Below the pieces are notes generated by a model that was not told the origin of the DNA, did not search any database, and saw only the letters and a program-made list of their open reading frames with translations. The position numbers and the translations under genes are program-made. Shown in pieces: positions 1-8,770 of a stretch of 55,228 nucleotides of DNA (the first letter of the stretch is position 1; every line of letters begins with the position of its first letter). This DNA is from Muribaculaceae bacterium (lineage in GTDB: Bacteria; Bacteroidota; Bacteroidia; Bacteroidales; Muribaculaceae), in assembly GCA_017427945.1 (NCBI GenBank), contig JAFRRT010000019.1:1-55228 (forward strand), in the 5' to 3' direction.

Positions 1-30
1 CATCCTGAGCCAGGATCAAACTCTTCGTTG
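1..30 (-). rRNA. 16S rRNA gene, 5' end only (partial)
   Basis: The reverse complement of the first bases reads AGAGTTTGATCCTGGCTCAG, the universal start of bacterial 16S rRNA (the 27F primer site). Only the extreme 5' end is in the window; the gene continues off the left edge. The exact mature 5' end, a few bases upstream of AGAGTTTG, is approximate. Confidence 0.95.
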
Positions 31-276
31 TTGTATTCTATTTGTTTATCTTTTGCAAGACTAATGAAAACGCAACACTCGACCGAAGTCTCCAGTTCGA
101 ATCCCTGGCCTCTTATCAGGTGAATCGTATATCTTACTGCCTGTACATCGTCTTAAAATGACGTTGGAATCGACGAGGACAACTGTTACATTGTCCCTTG
201 TTCTCTTGTACTACTCGTTGCTGCAAACATGTCAAAGAGCTATTGTTTAGCGCCACACCAGTGGCGAAAAGCGGTG

Positions 277-307
277 CAAAGGTACTGCCATTTTTGAAAC
301 TGACAAA
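277..307 (-). promoter_or_regulatory. rRNA operon promoter, Bacteroidota type
   Basis: On the minus strand a -33 TTTG (304-307) and a -7 TACCTTTG (277-284) are separated by exactly 19 bp, the Bacteroidota primary-sigma consensus. Transcription would start near 270 and give a leader of about 240 nt before 16S. That leader (31-270) holds no credible gene. Confidence 0.8.
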
Positions 308-387
308 TTTTTTTCGAACTTTTTTTCAAAAAATTTTCAACATTTTTGCAAAAACACGCGTTAATATGTTTATTTATAGACAATTAA

Positions 388-422
388 CTGCCGTCAAAAA
401 TTTTCACTTTTTTTGACGGCAG
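388..422 (-). terminator. Hairpin between the DUF1460 gene and the rRNA promoter
   Basis: Arms CTGCCGTCAAAAA and TTTTTGACGGCAG form a 13-bp stem downstream of the DUF1460 gene and upstream of the rRNA promoter. The A/T-rich inner part makes it plausible as a bidirectional terminator isolating the rRNA operon. Confidence 0.6.
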
Positions 423-482
423 CTAATTAAGGCAAGCCTTTTATTTATTATTTAATAATGTATATGGGCAAAAAGCCGAAAA

Positions 483-1364
483 TCACATCATGCGGAAGAC
501 GCGCACACCAATGTTTGTTTTGGAACGTTCAAGGAACTTGAAAAGCGGTTTGGATTCCAACATCACCTTTCCTCCCGACATTGAGGCATCGAGCAGATAG
601 GGTTCACCGTTTTCATCGACAATGATAATACCGTTATGTGACACATCCAACCCCTCAATCTTGGTGACCAATGAAACGAAATCTCCCGAGCGCAGCGCTG
701 CTTTTACGGCCTTGTCATTAAGCCACGAACGCTTAAGGTAAGGGAAACGGTGGTTGCGCAACTCGTGGCTCCTGATTCTCTCGACCATCGCCGTGTCGTT
801 CTTGAGCTGCCGGTAACTGTCGACATGGTGGGTCATGTAGTCGATGTTCTTGACTAAATAATCAGCATGTGGCAAGTCTGGTGTAACCTCCACGAGATTG
901 CCGCGCATGTGGTTGTCGATAATCCACTCACTCATGTAATGAATCCTGCTGGAATAGTCGCTCATCTCTCCCCCGCGATAACGGACATTCTCGATGTGGG
1001 CGGCATAATCACGCCATGATATACGCTTCGCCAATGTAGTGCGCGTCAAAGCATAGAGCGACTCAATAAAGGTAAGGCAGTCCAGCTCATGGATGTTGAT
1101 GGTGAGCATCTCCTCATCGCCTTCAAGCGTATGGGCGACATAGGGAGTTCCCAGCAACTGGCGCGCATAGAACTCGACAAGGGCATTGGCATCTTTGAGA
1201 CCACTCTCATAGCCTTTCTTCAACAAGTCATTAATGACCGTGGTGTCGCTTTCGCAGTGGAAACGCATCCGCGTTGTGGTAGCGGCATTTGCCGCCTGCT
1301 GTGAGGCCTGCTTCGGGGCACATGCCACCAAGAGGAGGACCATCAAAAGTATCATTTTTTTCAT
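483..1364 (-). CDS. DUF1460 (NlpC/P60-like amidase) lipoprotein
   Basis: A 293-residue envelope protein. The N-terminus is a lipoprotein signal ending in the lipobox LLVAC (Cys15), so the mature protein should be membrane-anchored. The body matches the Bacteroidales DUF1460 family, whose solved members adopt an NlpC/P60-like fold and are annotated as N-acetylmuramoyl-L-alanine amidase-like. The motif HELDCLTFIE puts the likely catalytic Cys at residue 96, and a later DVSHNG supplies a candidate His. A role in peptidoglycan turnover is family-based inference. It is a single gene with a TAATTTTG -7 box at 1394-1401 (minus strand). Confidence 0.85.
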   Translation of the reverse strand: MKKMILLMVLLLVACAPKQASQQAANAATTTRMRFHCESDTTVINDLLKKGYESGLKDANALVEFYARQLLGTPYVAHTLEGDEEMLTINIHELDCLTFIESLYALTRTTLAKRISWRDYAAHIENVRYRGGEMSDYSSRIHYMSEWIIDNHMRGNLVEVTPDLPHADYLVKNIDYMTHHVDSYRQLKNDTAMVERIRSHELRNHRFPYLKRSWLNDKAVKAALRSGDFVSLVTKIEGLDVSHNGIIIVDENGEPYLLDASMSGGKVMLESKPLFKFLERSKTNIGVRVFRMM

Positions 1365-1393
1365 CGTTGAGCTGCTTTAATTGATTACAAGCA

Positions 1394-1401
1394 CAAAATT
1401 A
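1394..1401 (-). promoter_or_regulatory. -7 box of the DUF1460 gene
   Basis: TAATTTTG on the minus strand, about 30 bp upstream of the start codon, fits TAnnTTTG. No clear TTTG is seen at -33. Confidence 0.45.
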
Positions 1402-1472
1402 TATAAAAAAACCGAATCAAGTGGCCACCGAGAACCTTTTTGAGCACATTCTCATTAGAAATAGTTGAGACA

Positions 1473-1506
1473 CAAAAAAGCCAGGCGGCCCGATACGGGT
1501 CGCCCG
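1473..1506 (-). terminator. Terminator of the alpha-amylase gene
   Basis: Read on the minus strand, a GC-rich stem (GGCGACCCG / CGGGCCGCC, loop TAT) is followed by CTTTTTTG. It starts about 30 bp after the amylase stop. Confidence 0.7.
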
Positions 1507-1537
1507 ACTTGTTGTTAAAGGTTATCGCTCCGATTGA

Positions 1538-4500
1538 TTAAATGCCCAGCAAGAGGTCAATCAAGGCGGTCACGTCGCTGATGGTGATTGATTCATTCTG
1601 GTTCACATCAGCATTGAGTATGTTGAACGGTTGCGGATTCACACCCAGCAAGAAATCAATCAGGCATGTCACGTCGGCAATGCTGAGTTTACCATCTTCG
1701 TTCACATCACCCAGGAAGATGTAAGGCTGAACATCGTTCACGCTGATGATGTAGAGCTCCCACTTGTTGCTCACAGGCGAATGTTGAGCATCATCGGGGG
1801 TAAAGCCTAACTGCACATCGCTAATAGCCCTTACAATACCAGTCAGTTCATACTGATAATTCTTGTGAATAGTGTTTCCGGGTTCGTAGGACGACATATC
1901 CTCCCAGAAGCCCTTCTTGACGGTTGCGAAGAATGCACCGGGCAAGTTATCGGGATTGTCATCGCCGTTACTTGTGGGAATTGCCATAACAAAGGTGGTA
2001 TCGTTAACCTGTTCACGGCAAACGGCCCACTTGACGTTCACATACTCCTGCGGCTGCGGCTCAACCATGAAGTATTCGGTCTGCTCAACGAAGTTGGCGG
2101 GCACGAAGGTGTTGGGTGTGTAAGGCACAGCCACCGTGGGAATAGGATTGGCGAACAACTCGATGGTGGGATTGTCACGGTCAACAAGCTTACCCAGGAC
2201 GGTCTGTCCCAGCAGCAATCGTCCTTCCAGAGCCTGCGACTCATTACCGCCGGTGACAGGCTCCTTGAGAATGAGCTGTGCCCAGTTGCTCTGGTCATAC
2301 TCGGCATCACCGATTGACTCGGGAACGGGCAGCGACTGCGTGTTGATTTCGAAATTGACGGCATCGCCATTCTCGTCCTTTACCCACAGCCATGCATCCT
2401 GGCCATTCTGCCATACGCCGGTCAAATCATTGGCAACGACATATTCCTTGCCTACCTCGCCCTTGCTGACGATATCGGCAAGTGTCATCACATTGCTGTT
2501 GACAACACCCACCAGTCCGTTGGCATTGTAGTAACCACCGTTGACGAAGACAAAGTCGGCAGTCTGGCTTGACTGGTTGCCATTGTCATTGAAGATAATG
2601 TTGGCAGGCATTGCGGTGAGGTCACCGGTGTAAACCCATCGATAGATGAGGTTTCCGTTAGGAGCCACGCCTACGGGCGAGCCAAGACATTCGCCGGGCC
2701 AGCTGCTGCCAGTATAGATTGCCGTCTGGTTGGTCACCCAAGTATAGGGATCGGCATAATGTGCACTGTTCTCGAAATAGCAGTAGAACACATCATCGCC
2801 CATGCCCGTTGCACACGACGGAACATCGGTCTGAACACGGGTGTAACCCGAACCGCCGTCATAAGTGAAGTAGTGGTTACCGGGGGTGAGACCTGTGATA
2901 GACTCGGTTTGGCCACCGTTACCGTTATTGATGATGACGTTGAGCGAGGCAGATTCCTGTGAATAGTGGTACCAGCCCTGTTCATTCTTTTCGGTCAGCT
3001 TCGTACCGGGCCAAGCCATAGGTGCTACAATCTGGCCATTGTTCTCCTCCCACACATATACATAAGGATCATTCTCGGCACTGACGTAGATGTTCACATC
3101 GCTGTTGCCGGTTACAAAGTAGGTGCGGGCCACCTGATTGATAACGTTGCCATTGTGGAGCACGCCAGCACGGAGCACATGGTTGCCGTCGGTGTTGAAT
3201 GTCACAGTGGCCTCATAGGTTGAGAGCTGCTTGCCATTCGTTGCCGTGGGCTCGCTGCCGTCGGTGGTATATACAATCACCGCATTGCTGTTGCTGGCCG
3301 TGATACGAGGCGAAATTGCGTGGTCATAGGTACCACTTGCCAGGTCGATGGAAACAATGGGATTGTTGAGGGCCTGCGTGTAGGTTGCCGTCAAGTCATA
3401 AGCCACACCGTCTGCGAAGCTGAGGAAGATATCGTTGGTAACGCCATTGATATCGGCCGTCTTGGAAGCGTCATTGCCATAGCTCAAGATGAGGTTGATT
3501 CTGTCGGCATTAAACGCAGCATGGAGCCACGTCACGCCACCGATGATGACACGGTTCTCATAGCTATATTGCCATCCCGGGAAAGCGCCTGTCAGCGAGT
3601 TGCCGCCGTCATCGAACGCATAAATCCAGGGCAGGTTGCCGCCGTCATACTTCACATAGACCATAATCTTATCATCGTCAAACCCGTCACCAATCACATA
3701 CTCACGGGTCACGATGCTGTTGGAGCGTACCTCGCCGTTGGCCAGGACGCCCACCTTGAGTGTCGTATTCTTATTGAACTCGAAATTCAAGCCATCAACG
3801 TCGGTCACCTGATTGCTATAGGCATTGGGTTCCCTTCCGTCGGTGGTATAAACCAGCACGGTGCCCTCGGTCGAGGGTTTCACGTTCACTGCGAGCGGCG
3901 CATTGTAGTTACCGCTGTTCTTGTCGATGACAGGGTAGCCATAGACGAGGTCCTGCTTGACGTTGCTGTCCACCTGGTCGGCCAGCGACGAGGTGATACT
4001 CAGGCGGCAGGTTCCCTGATCGTTGCACCACACCTGGCTGAAGCCTTCGGGGACACCCATATTGACAGCCTCGTCACCCAACTGCAGATACAACTCGCCC
4101 TTCTCGCCAGTCACGCGCCATGCTATACTGTAAGAGCCGATCTCCTCGGGCGACCAAGCGGTGCTCTCGTTGGTGATACCGGCGGTCCGGCGCGCCTTTA
4201 CAAAGCGTGCAATGAGGTCATGCCACCCGGGGTGCATGAAATGGGGATAGAACAGACACGGTGTGCCCGGCATCGCCAGGATGAAGCAGTTGGCCTCGAC
4301 AATCTGGTTGTTAACACGGTGCTGATAGTTGCTGTTGCTGGCATCGGTCGGCAGGTCTTTGAACGTGTCGTGGTTATCGATAAAGGTCACGGCATAGCGT
4401 TTGAAACGATAGTCCCAAATGAGGCCGTCATTCTTGAGCAAGCGGAAGCTGCGGCCCGTGCCGTCGTTAAACGCCTGCCTGATCATCTCCTGCAAGGGGA

Positions 4501-5548
4501 AGTCGAACGCAGCGCTCTGGAAGCCGCCCTCGTCATACACACCCTTGATCCAAGTCTTGATTTCGTCGGCCGATCCCCAGAACTCACCTACCGAGAAAGT
4601 GGGCCTTACCATGGTGTTATAATAAGCGAAGTGCTTGGGCTCAAAGCCACGCGCATAGTCATAGCGGAAGCCGATGTATCCCAGCTCGTCCTTGAGGTAG
4701 CGCAGATAGGTGAGTATCTTTTGCTGCGTGACATGACTGTGGTGGTCGATGTCACGGGCCCACGGGCCTTTACCCGCATCGCCGCCGCAGTCGGTGTTAC
4801 CGCTGCCCATGCCGCACTCGTCATCCCAGCAGATGTCCTTGCACTTGCCGTTCTCATCCCAGTCCCACTGGATGCTGTAAGTCCTTCCCGTCGTGGGACC
4901 GACGACGTTGATCTCATCCACAAAGTCGTAGGCATACTGTACACCTTCATTCCAGGTGCTCAGGCCACCCTTGTGGTTGGCTACCACATCCTCCATGGCA
5001 CCCGTTCCGTCAGCCTTATAGGCGCTGATGAGGTTGATGAGCTCAGTTTCGGTGCCGAAGTAGCTCATGGGATTCCATGTCACACCGTTGACATTATAGG
5101 TCTGGCCCCGGTTATGGTCAAGGTAAAACACGGGAACAAAGCCCATACAATCAGGGTTGTTGATGGTATCACCATAGTGGGTGCACACCCACGTACCGTT
5201 GTGGCCTGCACGCCAAGCCTCCCACTCGGTGGTGAACACGCTCTTGTCGGTACAAACCGTCGCACCACTCTGCGGAAGCCACAACAAGTCGATGTAGGGG
5301 GCGATATTGTCCTTCTGGTTCAACAACTCGGCCCAGGTGGTGACAGGCAGATACCATTCGTCATTCTCACCCCACCCCGCTCCATACATAGTGGCCATCG
5401 TCTGATTAGACTGGCCGTTTGCAGGTCTGAAACTGTCCCAGAAGAAGCCCTGCAATACCACTCCCCTATAGGCCGCGGGCCAGCCCTGGGAGAGCACACT
5501 CAATGGCGCCAATAACGCCACAATCAGCAAAAGATAAGTCTTTTTCAT
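1538..5548 (-). CDS. Secreted GH13 alpha-amylase with starch-binding modules and C-terminal dockerin-like repeat
   Basis: About 1336 residues from the ATG at 5548; the frame also opens four codons earlier with a GTG, but the ATG precedes a standard signal peptide. All four GH13 regions are present: DVVANH (about residues 187-192), GFRYDYARG with nucleophile Asp297, GEFW with acid/base Glu322, and FIDNHD with Asp394. The protein should hydrolyse alpha-1,4 glucans outside the cytoplasm. After the barrel come CHB_HEX_C-like modules (YTTDGREP and YTTDGSEP) alternating with CBM26-like starch-binding modules, then a long unassigned stretch. The C-terminus has two calcium-loop repeats of dockerin type I (DVNEDGKLSIADV, DVNQNESITISDV). 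No SusC/SusD genes adjoin it. Confidence 0.93.
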   Translation of the reverse strand: MKKTYLLLIVALLAPLSVLSQGWPAAYRGVVLQGFFWDSFRPANGQSNQTMATMYGAGWGENDEWYLPVTTWAELLNQKDNIAPYIDLLWLPQSGATVCTDKSVFTTEWEAWRAGHNGTWVCTHYGDTINNPDCMGFVPVFYLDHNRGQTYNVNGVTWNPMSYFGTETELINLISAYKADGTGAMEDVVANHKGGLSTWNEGVQYAYDFVDEINVVGPTTGRTYSIQWDWDENGKCKDICWDDECGMGSGNTDCGGDAGKGPWARDIDHHSHVTQQKILTYLRYLKDELGYIGFRYDYARGFEPKHFAYYNTMVRPTFSVGEFWGSADEIKTWIKGVYDEGGFQSAAFDFPLQEMIRQAFNDGTGRSFRLLKNDGLIWDYRFKRYAVTFIDNHDTFKDLPTDASNSNYQHRVNNQIVEANCFILAMPGTPCLFYPHFMHPGWHDLIARFVKARRTAGITNESTAWSPEEIGSYSIAWRVTGEKGELYLQLGDEAVNMGVPEGFSQVWCNDQGTCRLSITSSLADQVDSNVKQDLVYGYPVIDKNSGNYNAPLAVNVKPSTEGTVLVYTTDGREPNAYSNQVTDVDGLNFEFNKNTTLKVGVLANGEVRSNSIVTREYVIGDGFDDDKIMVYVKYDGGNLPWIYAFDDGGNSLTGAFPGWQYSYENRVIIGGVTWLHAAFNADRINLILSYGNDASKTADINGVTNDIFLSFADGVAYDLTATYTQALNNPIVSIDLASGTYDHAISPRITASNSNAVIVYTTDGSEPTATNGKQLSTYEATVTFNTDGNHVLRAGVLHNGNVINQVARTYFVTGNSDVNIYVSAENDPYVYVWEENNGQIVAPMAWPGTKLTEKNEQGWYHYSQESASLNVIINNGNGGQTESITGLTPGNHYFTYDGGSGYTRVQTDVPSCATGMGDDVFYCYFENSAHYADPYTWVTNQTAIYTGSSWPGECLGSPVGVAPNGNLIYRWVYTGDLTAMPANIIFNDNGNQSSQTADFVFVNGGYYNANGLVGVVNSNVMTLADIVSKGEVGKEYVVANDLTGVWQNGQDAWLWVKDENGDAVNFEINTQSLPVPESIGDAEYDQSNWAQLILKEPVTGGNESQALEGRLLLGQTVLGKLVDRDNPTIELFANPIPTVAVPYTPNTFVPANFVEQTEYFMVEPQPQEYVNVKWAVCREQVNDTTFVMAIPTSNGDDNPDNLPGAFFATVKKGFWEDMSSYEPGNTIHKNYQYELTGIVRAISDVQLGFTPDDAQHSPVSNKWELYIISVNDVQPYIFLGDVNEDGKLSIADVTCLIDFLLGVNPQPFNILNADVNQNESITISDVTALIDLLLGI

Positions 5549-5636
5549 AAACCTAAACACAATAATCGGTGGTTAATAGATGCTTATAGCCCCAAAAACC
5601 TTATCACGACAACGGTGAAAAGTTTTTAATTGAATG

Positions 5637-5644
5637 CAAAAATA
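5637..5644 (-). promoter_or_regulatory. -7 box of the amylase gene
   Basis: TATTTTTG on the minus strand, about 90 bp upstream of the ATG. It fits TAnnTTTG; the -33 element is not obvious. Confidence 0.4.
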
Positions 5645-5758
5645 AGAAATATTTCATAATATTTCACACTATGAGTAAAAATTATTATAAAAAATAAACC
5701 ATCGATGCCGCAGGATGTCTAAAAAAAGTGTAATTTAGCAGATTGAAAGAAGGTAACT

Positions 5759-6370
5759 ATGAAACGATTAGTCATAGCATTTATCGCGATAGCTTTGGCG
5801 GCCACCAGCCTGTGGGCCAAAGATGAGGAAGTCATCGTCACCCGCCAGCTCACCTTGTCGCAACGCAACTCGTTGCCCGAGAAGACCATCACGGTGGAAA
5901 TGAAGCAGCTGGTTCCCGCCAAGAAGGCCGATGCCGCATTCATCGACGCCATCAACCAGGTCATGGACACCATCGCTGCCGAGGAATACCAGAGCCGCAC
6001 CTTTGTGCTGTTCATCGAGCCCAAAGCCAGTGGTGAGATTGCCATTGCCGCCCATAACGATGACATCGTGACGCGCGGCAGCAAGCAGGATGACATCTAT
6101 TACGGCGACCTGGCGCATGGTCGTTACCACTTTGTGCTGCTCACAGGCAAGAACAACGTGCCGTTGCTGGAGCAGACTTTTAAGCGCCAAGGCAAGGTGA
6201 AGTTTGTGCAGGAATTTGAGTTTGTGGACTTCAAGACGCCCATCTCCCCCACCAGCGTCATAGCCCTGTGGTCGCCCACCAAGGGACTCACCTGGGAGGC
6301 GGTTATCATCAACGAAGACCCGAACAGCGACCGCGACTCCTTTGACCGCCCGGCTCATGCTCAAGAATAA
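5759..6370 (+). CDS. Secreted protein of unknown function
   Basis: A 203-residue protein with a clear signal peptide (residues 1-20, cleavage after LWA). I do not recognise a domain. The mature part is mixed alpha/beta and charged, and ends in a hydrophilic tail. The start follows an AAGG ribosome site at good spacing. The kinase-like gene begins 18 bp after its stop, so the two probably share a transcript, though nothing else links them. Confidence 0.75.
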   Translation: MKRLVIAFIAIALAATSLWAKDEEVIVTRQLTLSQRNSLPEKTITVEMKQLVPAKKADAAFIDAINQVMDTIAAEEYQSRTFVLFIEPKASGEIAIAAHNDDIVTRGSKQDDIYYGDLAHGRYHFVLLTGKNNVPLLEQTFKRQGKVKFVQEFEFVDFKTPISPTSVIALWSPTKGLTWEAVIINEDPNSDRDSFDRPAHAQE

Positions 6371-6388
6371 ACAACAAAATTCCAAATA

Positions 6389-7036
6389 ATGATGAACCAA
6401 GACCTTAAAAACAACAAAAATTATGTGATTGCCATCGGACGCCAGTTCGGTTGCGGCGGGCGCGAGGTGGGACAGCGAGTTGCCCAGCTGCTCGACATCA
6501 ACTATTATGACAAACAACTGCTGCTCGAAGCTTCCAAGGCAAGCGGCATCAACCCCGAGATGTTTGAGGCCGCCGACGAGCGCACACCTAAGTTCTTCCC
6601 CAGCCTATGGCCGTTGAATCTGGCGATGGCAGGCTCGACATTCATCGGCGAAACCCCAATGAGCGACGACAGCATCTACAAGGCGCAATGCCAAGTAATG
6701 AAAGACCTTGTGGACCGTAAGTCATGCGTCATTGTGGGGCGCACCGCCGATTATGTCTTGCGCGACCATTGCCCCGTCATCAGCGTGTTCCTGCATGCTC
6801 CCATCGGCGACCGCGTGAAACGCATCATCGAGCGCGGTGACTGCGACACACGCGAGGCTGCCGAGAAGCAAGCCGACAAGGCTAACAAACTGCGTTCAGA
6901 ATACTACAACTTTTACACCGACAAACTGTGGGGCCACGCCGAGAGCTACGACCTGAGCATCGACTCCAGCCTGCTGGGCATCGAAGGCACAGCACAATTC
7001 ATTGTCGAGTACGTCAAGCGCCGCCTCTTAGAATAA
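6389..7036 (+). CDS. Cytidylate kinase-like protein (Cytidylate_kin2)
   Basis: A 215-residue cytosolic protein of the cytidylate-kinase-like family. The N-terminal strand-loop VIAIGRQFGCGGREVGQ stands in place of a classical P-loop, as expected for this family. Further landmarks are a central CVIVGRTADYVL segment and VFLHAPIGDRVKRI, followed by an Arg/Lys-rich lid region. The family is widespread in gut anaerobes; its phosphate acceptor is not established, so nucleoside monophosphate kinase activity is only likely. The start could also be the second Met codon. It follows the unknown secreted gene after 18 bp. Confidence 0.85.
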   Translation: MMNQDLKNNKNYVIAIGRQFGCGGREVGQRVAQLLDINYYDKQLLLEASKASGINPEMFEAADERTPKFFPSLWPLNLAMAGSTFIGETPMSDDSIYKAQCQVMKDLVDRKSCVIVGRTADYVLRDHCPVISVFLHAPIGDRVKRIIERGDCDTREAAEKQADKANKLRSEYYNFYTDKLWGHAESYDLSIDSSLLGIEGTAQFIVEYVKRRLLE

Positions 7037-7126
7037 GGAAAACCCCTACATTTTTGCAAATGCACATTTTGTTTTTTAAATGGCTATAATTCAGCTATTT
7101 GGAAAACGAGAAATGAACTGGAATTA

Positions 7127-7158
7127 TTTGCGGGTTTCGGCAATTGTCTGTAACTTTG
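7127..7158 (+). promoter_or_regulatory. Promoter of the double TonB-domain gene
   Basis: TTTG (7127-7130) and TAACTTTG (7151-7158) are separated by 20 bp. Its position inside the open frame that begins at 7080 argues for translation starting downstream at 7191. Confidence 0.75.
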
Positions 7159-7190
7159 CAGCAATTCAAAAACCTAAAACAATTGAGCAC

Positions 7191-7916
7191 ATGAAAACAA
7201 CAAAGAGACTGATGACGCTGCTGCTGGTGATGCTGGCATGCCTAAGCATAGGCGCTCAAGAAGCCTATATCGACGAAACCTGTCCGCCACAATTCCCTGG
7301 CGGCGATGCTGCATTGATTAACTTCCTCAATGCAAATATCAATTATCCTCCCAAAGCAGCTCAGGATAGAATTGAAGGCAAGGTCATAGTGCAGTTCATG
7401 GTGAAAAAGACGGGAAAAATCGACAAAGTCAAAGTGCTTCGTTCTGTGCGCAAAGACCTTGATGACGAGGCCGTCAGAGTCATCAAGATGATGCCCGACT
7501 TCATACCTGGCAAGCAAAATGGGGAGGCTGTTGACATGCCGTACACGATACCGGTATCCTTTAAGTTGTTTGAAGACATGGAGCCGCTCACGGTGAGTGA
7601 AGGTTCCGACGTGTCCGATGATTTCCAGCCGCCGATGTTTCCTGGTGGAGAGGAAGCCCTAATGATGTTCCTCAGGGTTAATGTCAAATACCCGCCAAGT
7701 GCTGTGAAAAGAAACGTTCAAGGCACAGTCGTCATGCAATTTGTCGTGGACAAAACGGGCAAAGTGACTGATATCAAAGTCGCCAAATCGGTGGATAAAG
7801 CTTTAGATGCTGAAGCCACTCGCGTCTGCAAGCTACTGCCTGATTTCTATCCCGCCCTGGAGAATGGTGAGCCCGTGAGTGTATGGTTTAACCTACCCAT
7901 CACATTCAAGTTATAA
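7191..7916 (+). CDS. Secreted protein with two tandem TonB C-terminal domains
   Basis: 241 residues from the ATG at 7191, chosen because a promoter lies upstream at 7127-7158 and a signal peptide follows directly (cleavage near SIGA-QE). Two TonB_C domains are arranged head to tail, each with a PPQFPGGD- or PPMFPGGE-like entry, a YPP segment, a VQFMVKKTGK / MQFVVDKTGK strand and a PVSFKL / PITFKL end. TonB_C normally contacts the TonB box of outer-membrane receptors. Here the anchoring helix and proline-rich spacer of a true TonB are missing, so a periplasmic accessory role is more likely than energy transduction. Confidence 0.85.
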   Translation: MKTTKRLMTLLLVMLACLSIGAQEAYIDETCPPQFPGGDAALINFLNANINYPPKAAQDRIEGKVIVQFMVKKTGKIDKVKVLRSVRKDLDDEAVRVIKMMPDFIPGKQNGEAVDMPYTIPVSFKLFEDMEPLTVSEGSDVSDDFQPPMFPGGEEALMMFLRVNVKYPPSAVKRNVQGTVVMQFVVDKTGKVTDIKVAKSVDKALDAEATRVCKLLPDFYPALENGEPVSVWFNLPITFKL

Positions 7917-7967
7917 AAGTAAGATATCAGCAATCTATCATCAGGTTGTGGTGATACCAATAAAAGA

Positions 7968-8009
7968 GTGCACCCCTCAGAGGCCGATTCTTTGGCTTGC
8001 GGGGTGCAC
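7968..8009 (-). terminator. Terminator between convergent genes
   Basis: Perfect 9-bp arms GTGCACCCC / GGGGTGCAC with an additional inner GGCC/GGCT pairing. On the minus strand it is followed by TCTTTTATT, so it best serves the DUF4251 gene; it may also stop the TonB-domain gene. Confidence 0.6.
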
Positions 8010-8071
8010 GTCTTGTCGCTCTAATATGGAGCAATCATCTATTACCGTTTATAAAATCCATCCGTTCTCTT

Positions 8072-8680
8072 TTATCGGTGTGCCCTGTCGCGATAAGGCA
8101 GAATCTCGCCATACATGGTGATGGGCACGCCACCTGTGATGCGCACGACGGCACGCTTGCTGTTATGGAACAAGGTGATGTTTACATCGGCGTTCACATT
8201 ACCGCTGATGAGCTGGTACTGGTAGTACACGTCACCGTTGTCATCAAACTTGATGCGCTTGTTGCGCACGGTGCCCTTGCCGGTCCATCCGCCCAGACCG
8301 TTGACTCCCGGCGAACCCGTTATGAGGGCGTACTGTACGATGCCGTCATCGCCCTGCACCAGGACAAAGTTGGAATTGCTGCTGATGTCGTAGTGGCGGT
8401 AGCCCGAGTTGCCGATCTGGATATTGTCGGCGACAAGGACAAAGTAGCCGCGGCGCATTGAGTTTGCCGCCTTGGCATAGGCCACATCGTCGTTATGCTC
8501 ACGCAATCGTTTCTCGCGTTCTTTGACTTCCTGCTCGGTTTCCACGACAGGTTCGGCGGGAGTGATGATCTCCAGCTTAACGTTATCGTCGGTGATTCCT
8601 TCCACCTCATCAGGCTGCTGCGCCATGGCACATGTCGCAGTCGCAAGTATCACGCTTAATGTCAATAGTAACTTTTTCAT
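8072..8680 (-). CDS. DUF4251-like secreted protein
   Basis: A 202-residue protein with a signal peptide cleaved after CAMA (residue 20). The segment RRGYFVLVADNIQIGNSG, the SSNSNFVLVQGDDGIVQYAL strand pair and the PGVNGLGGWTGKG turn resemble Bacteroidales DUF4251 proteins, small periplasmic or surface beta-rich proteins without an assigned function. A charged helical stretch (about residues 45-65) precedes the domain. It stands alone, convergent with the TonB-domain gene. Confidence 0.7.
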   Translation of the reverse strand: MKKLLLTLSVILATATCAMAQQPDEVEGITDDNVKLEIITPAEPVVETEQEVKEREKRLREHNDDVAYAKAANSMRRGYFVLVADNIQIGNSGYRHYDISSNSNFVLVQGDDGIVQYALITGSPGVNGLGGWTGKGTVRNKRIKFDDNGDVYYQYQLISGNVNADVNITLFHNSKRAVVRITGGVPITMYGEILPYRDRAHR

Positions 8681-8741
8681 TATATCAAGAGGTTTTAATG
8701 ATTATTCTATGTCTATTAGACGCGTTTCACACTTTTTTGTT

Positions 8742-8749
8742 TAATTTTG
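8742..8749 (+). promoter_or_regulatory. -7 box of the CPBP protease gene
   Basis: TAATTTTG, 21 bp upstream of the ATG, fits TAnnTTTG. Confidence 0.5.
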
Positions 8750-8770
8750 CAATAGAAAAAACTTAAAAAC

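Noticed and set aside
88-107. A T-arm-like sequence (CCAGTTCGAATCCCTGG) in the rRNA leader
   Set aside because: No acceptor, D or anticodon arms can be built around it, so it is not a tRNA.
198-416. A 72-codon frame upstream of the 16S gene
   Set aside because: It covers the rRNA promoter and a hairpin, and its translation is low-complexity Phe/Lys sequence.
3320-5515. A 731-codon open frame antisense to the alpha-amylase gene
   Set aside because: It is the complement of a clear GH13 coding sequence. Its composition is a mirror of the codons opposite, and no domain, signal or promoter is seen.
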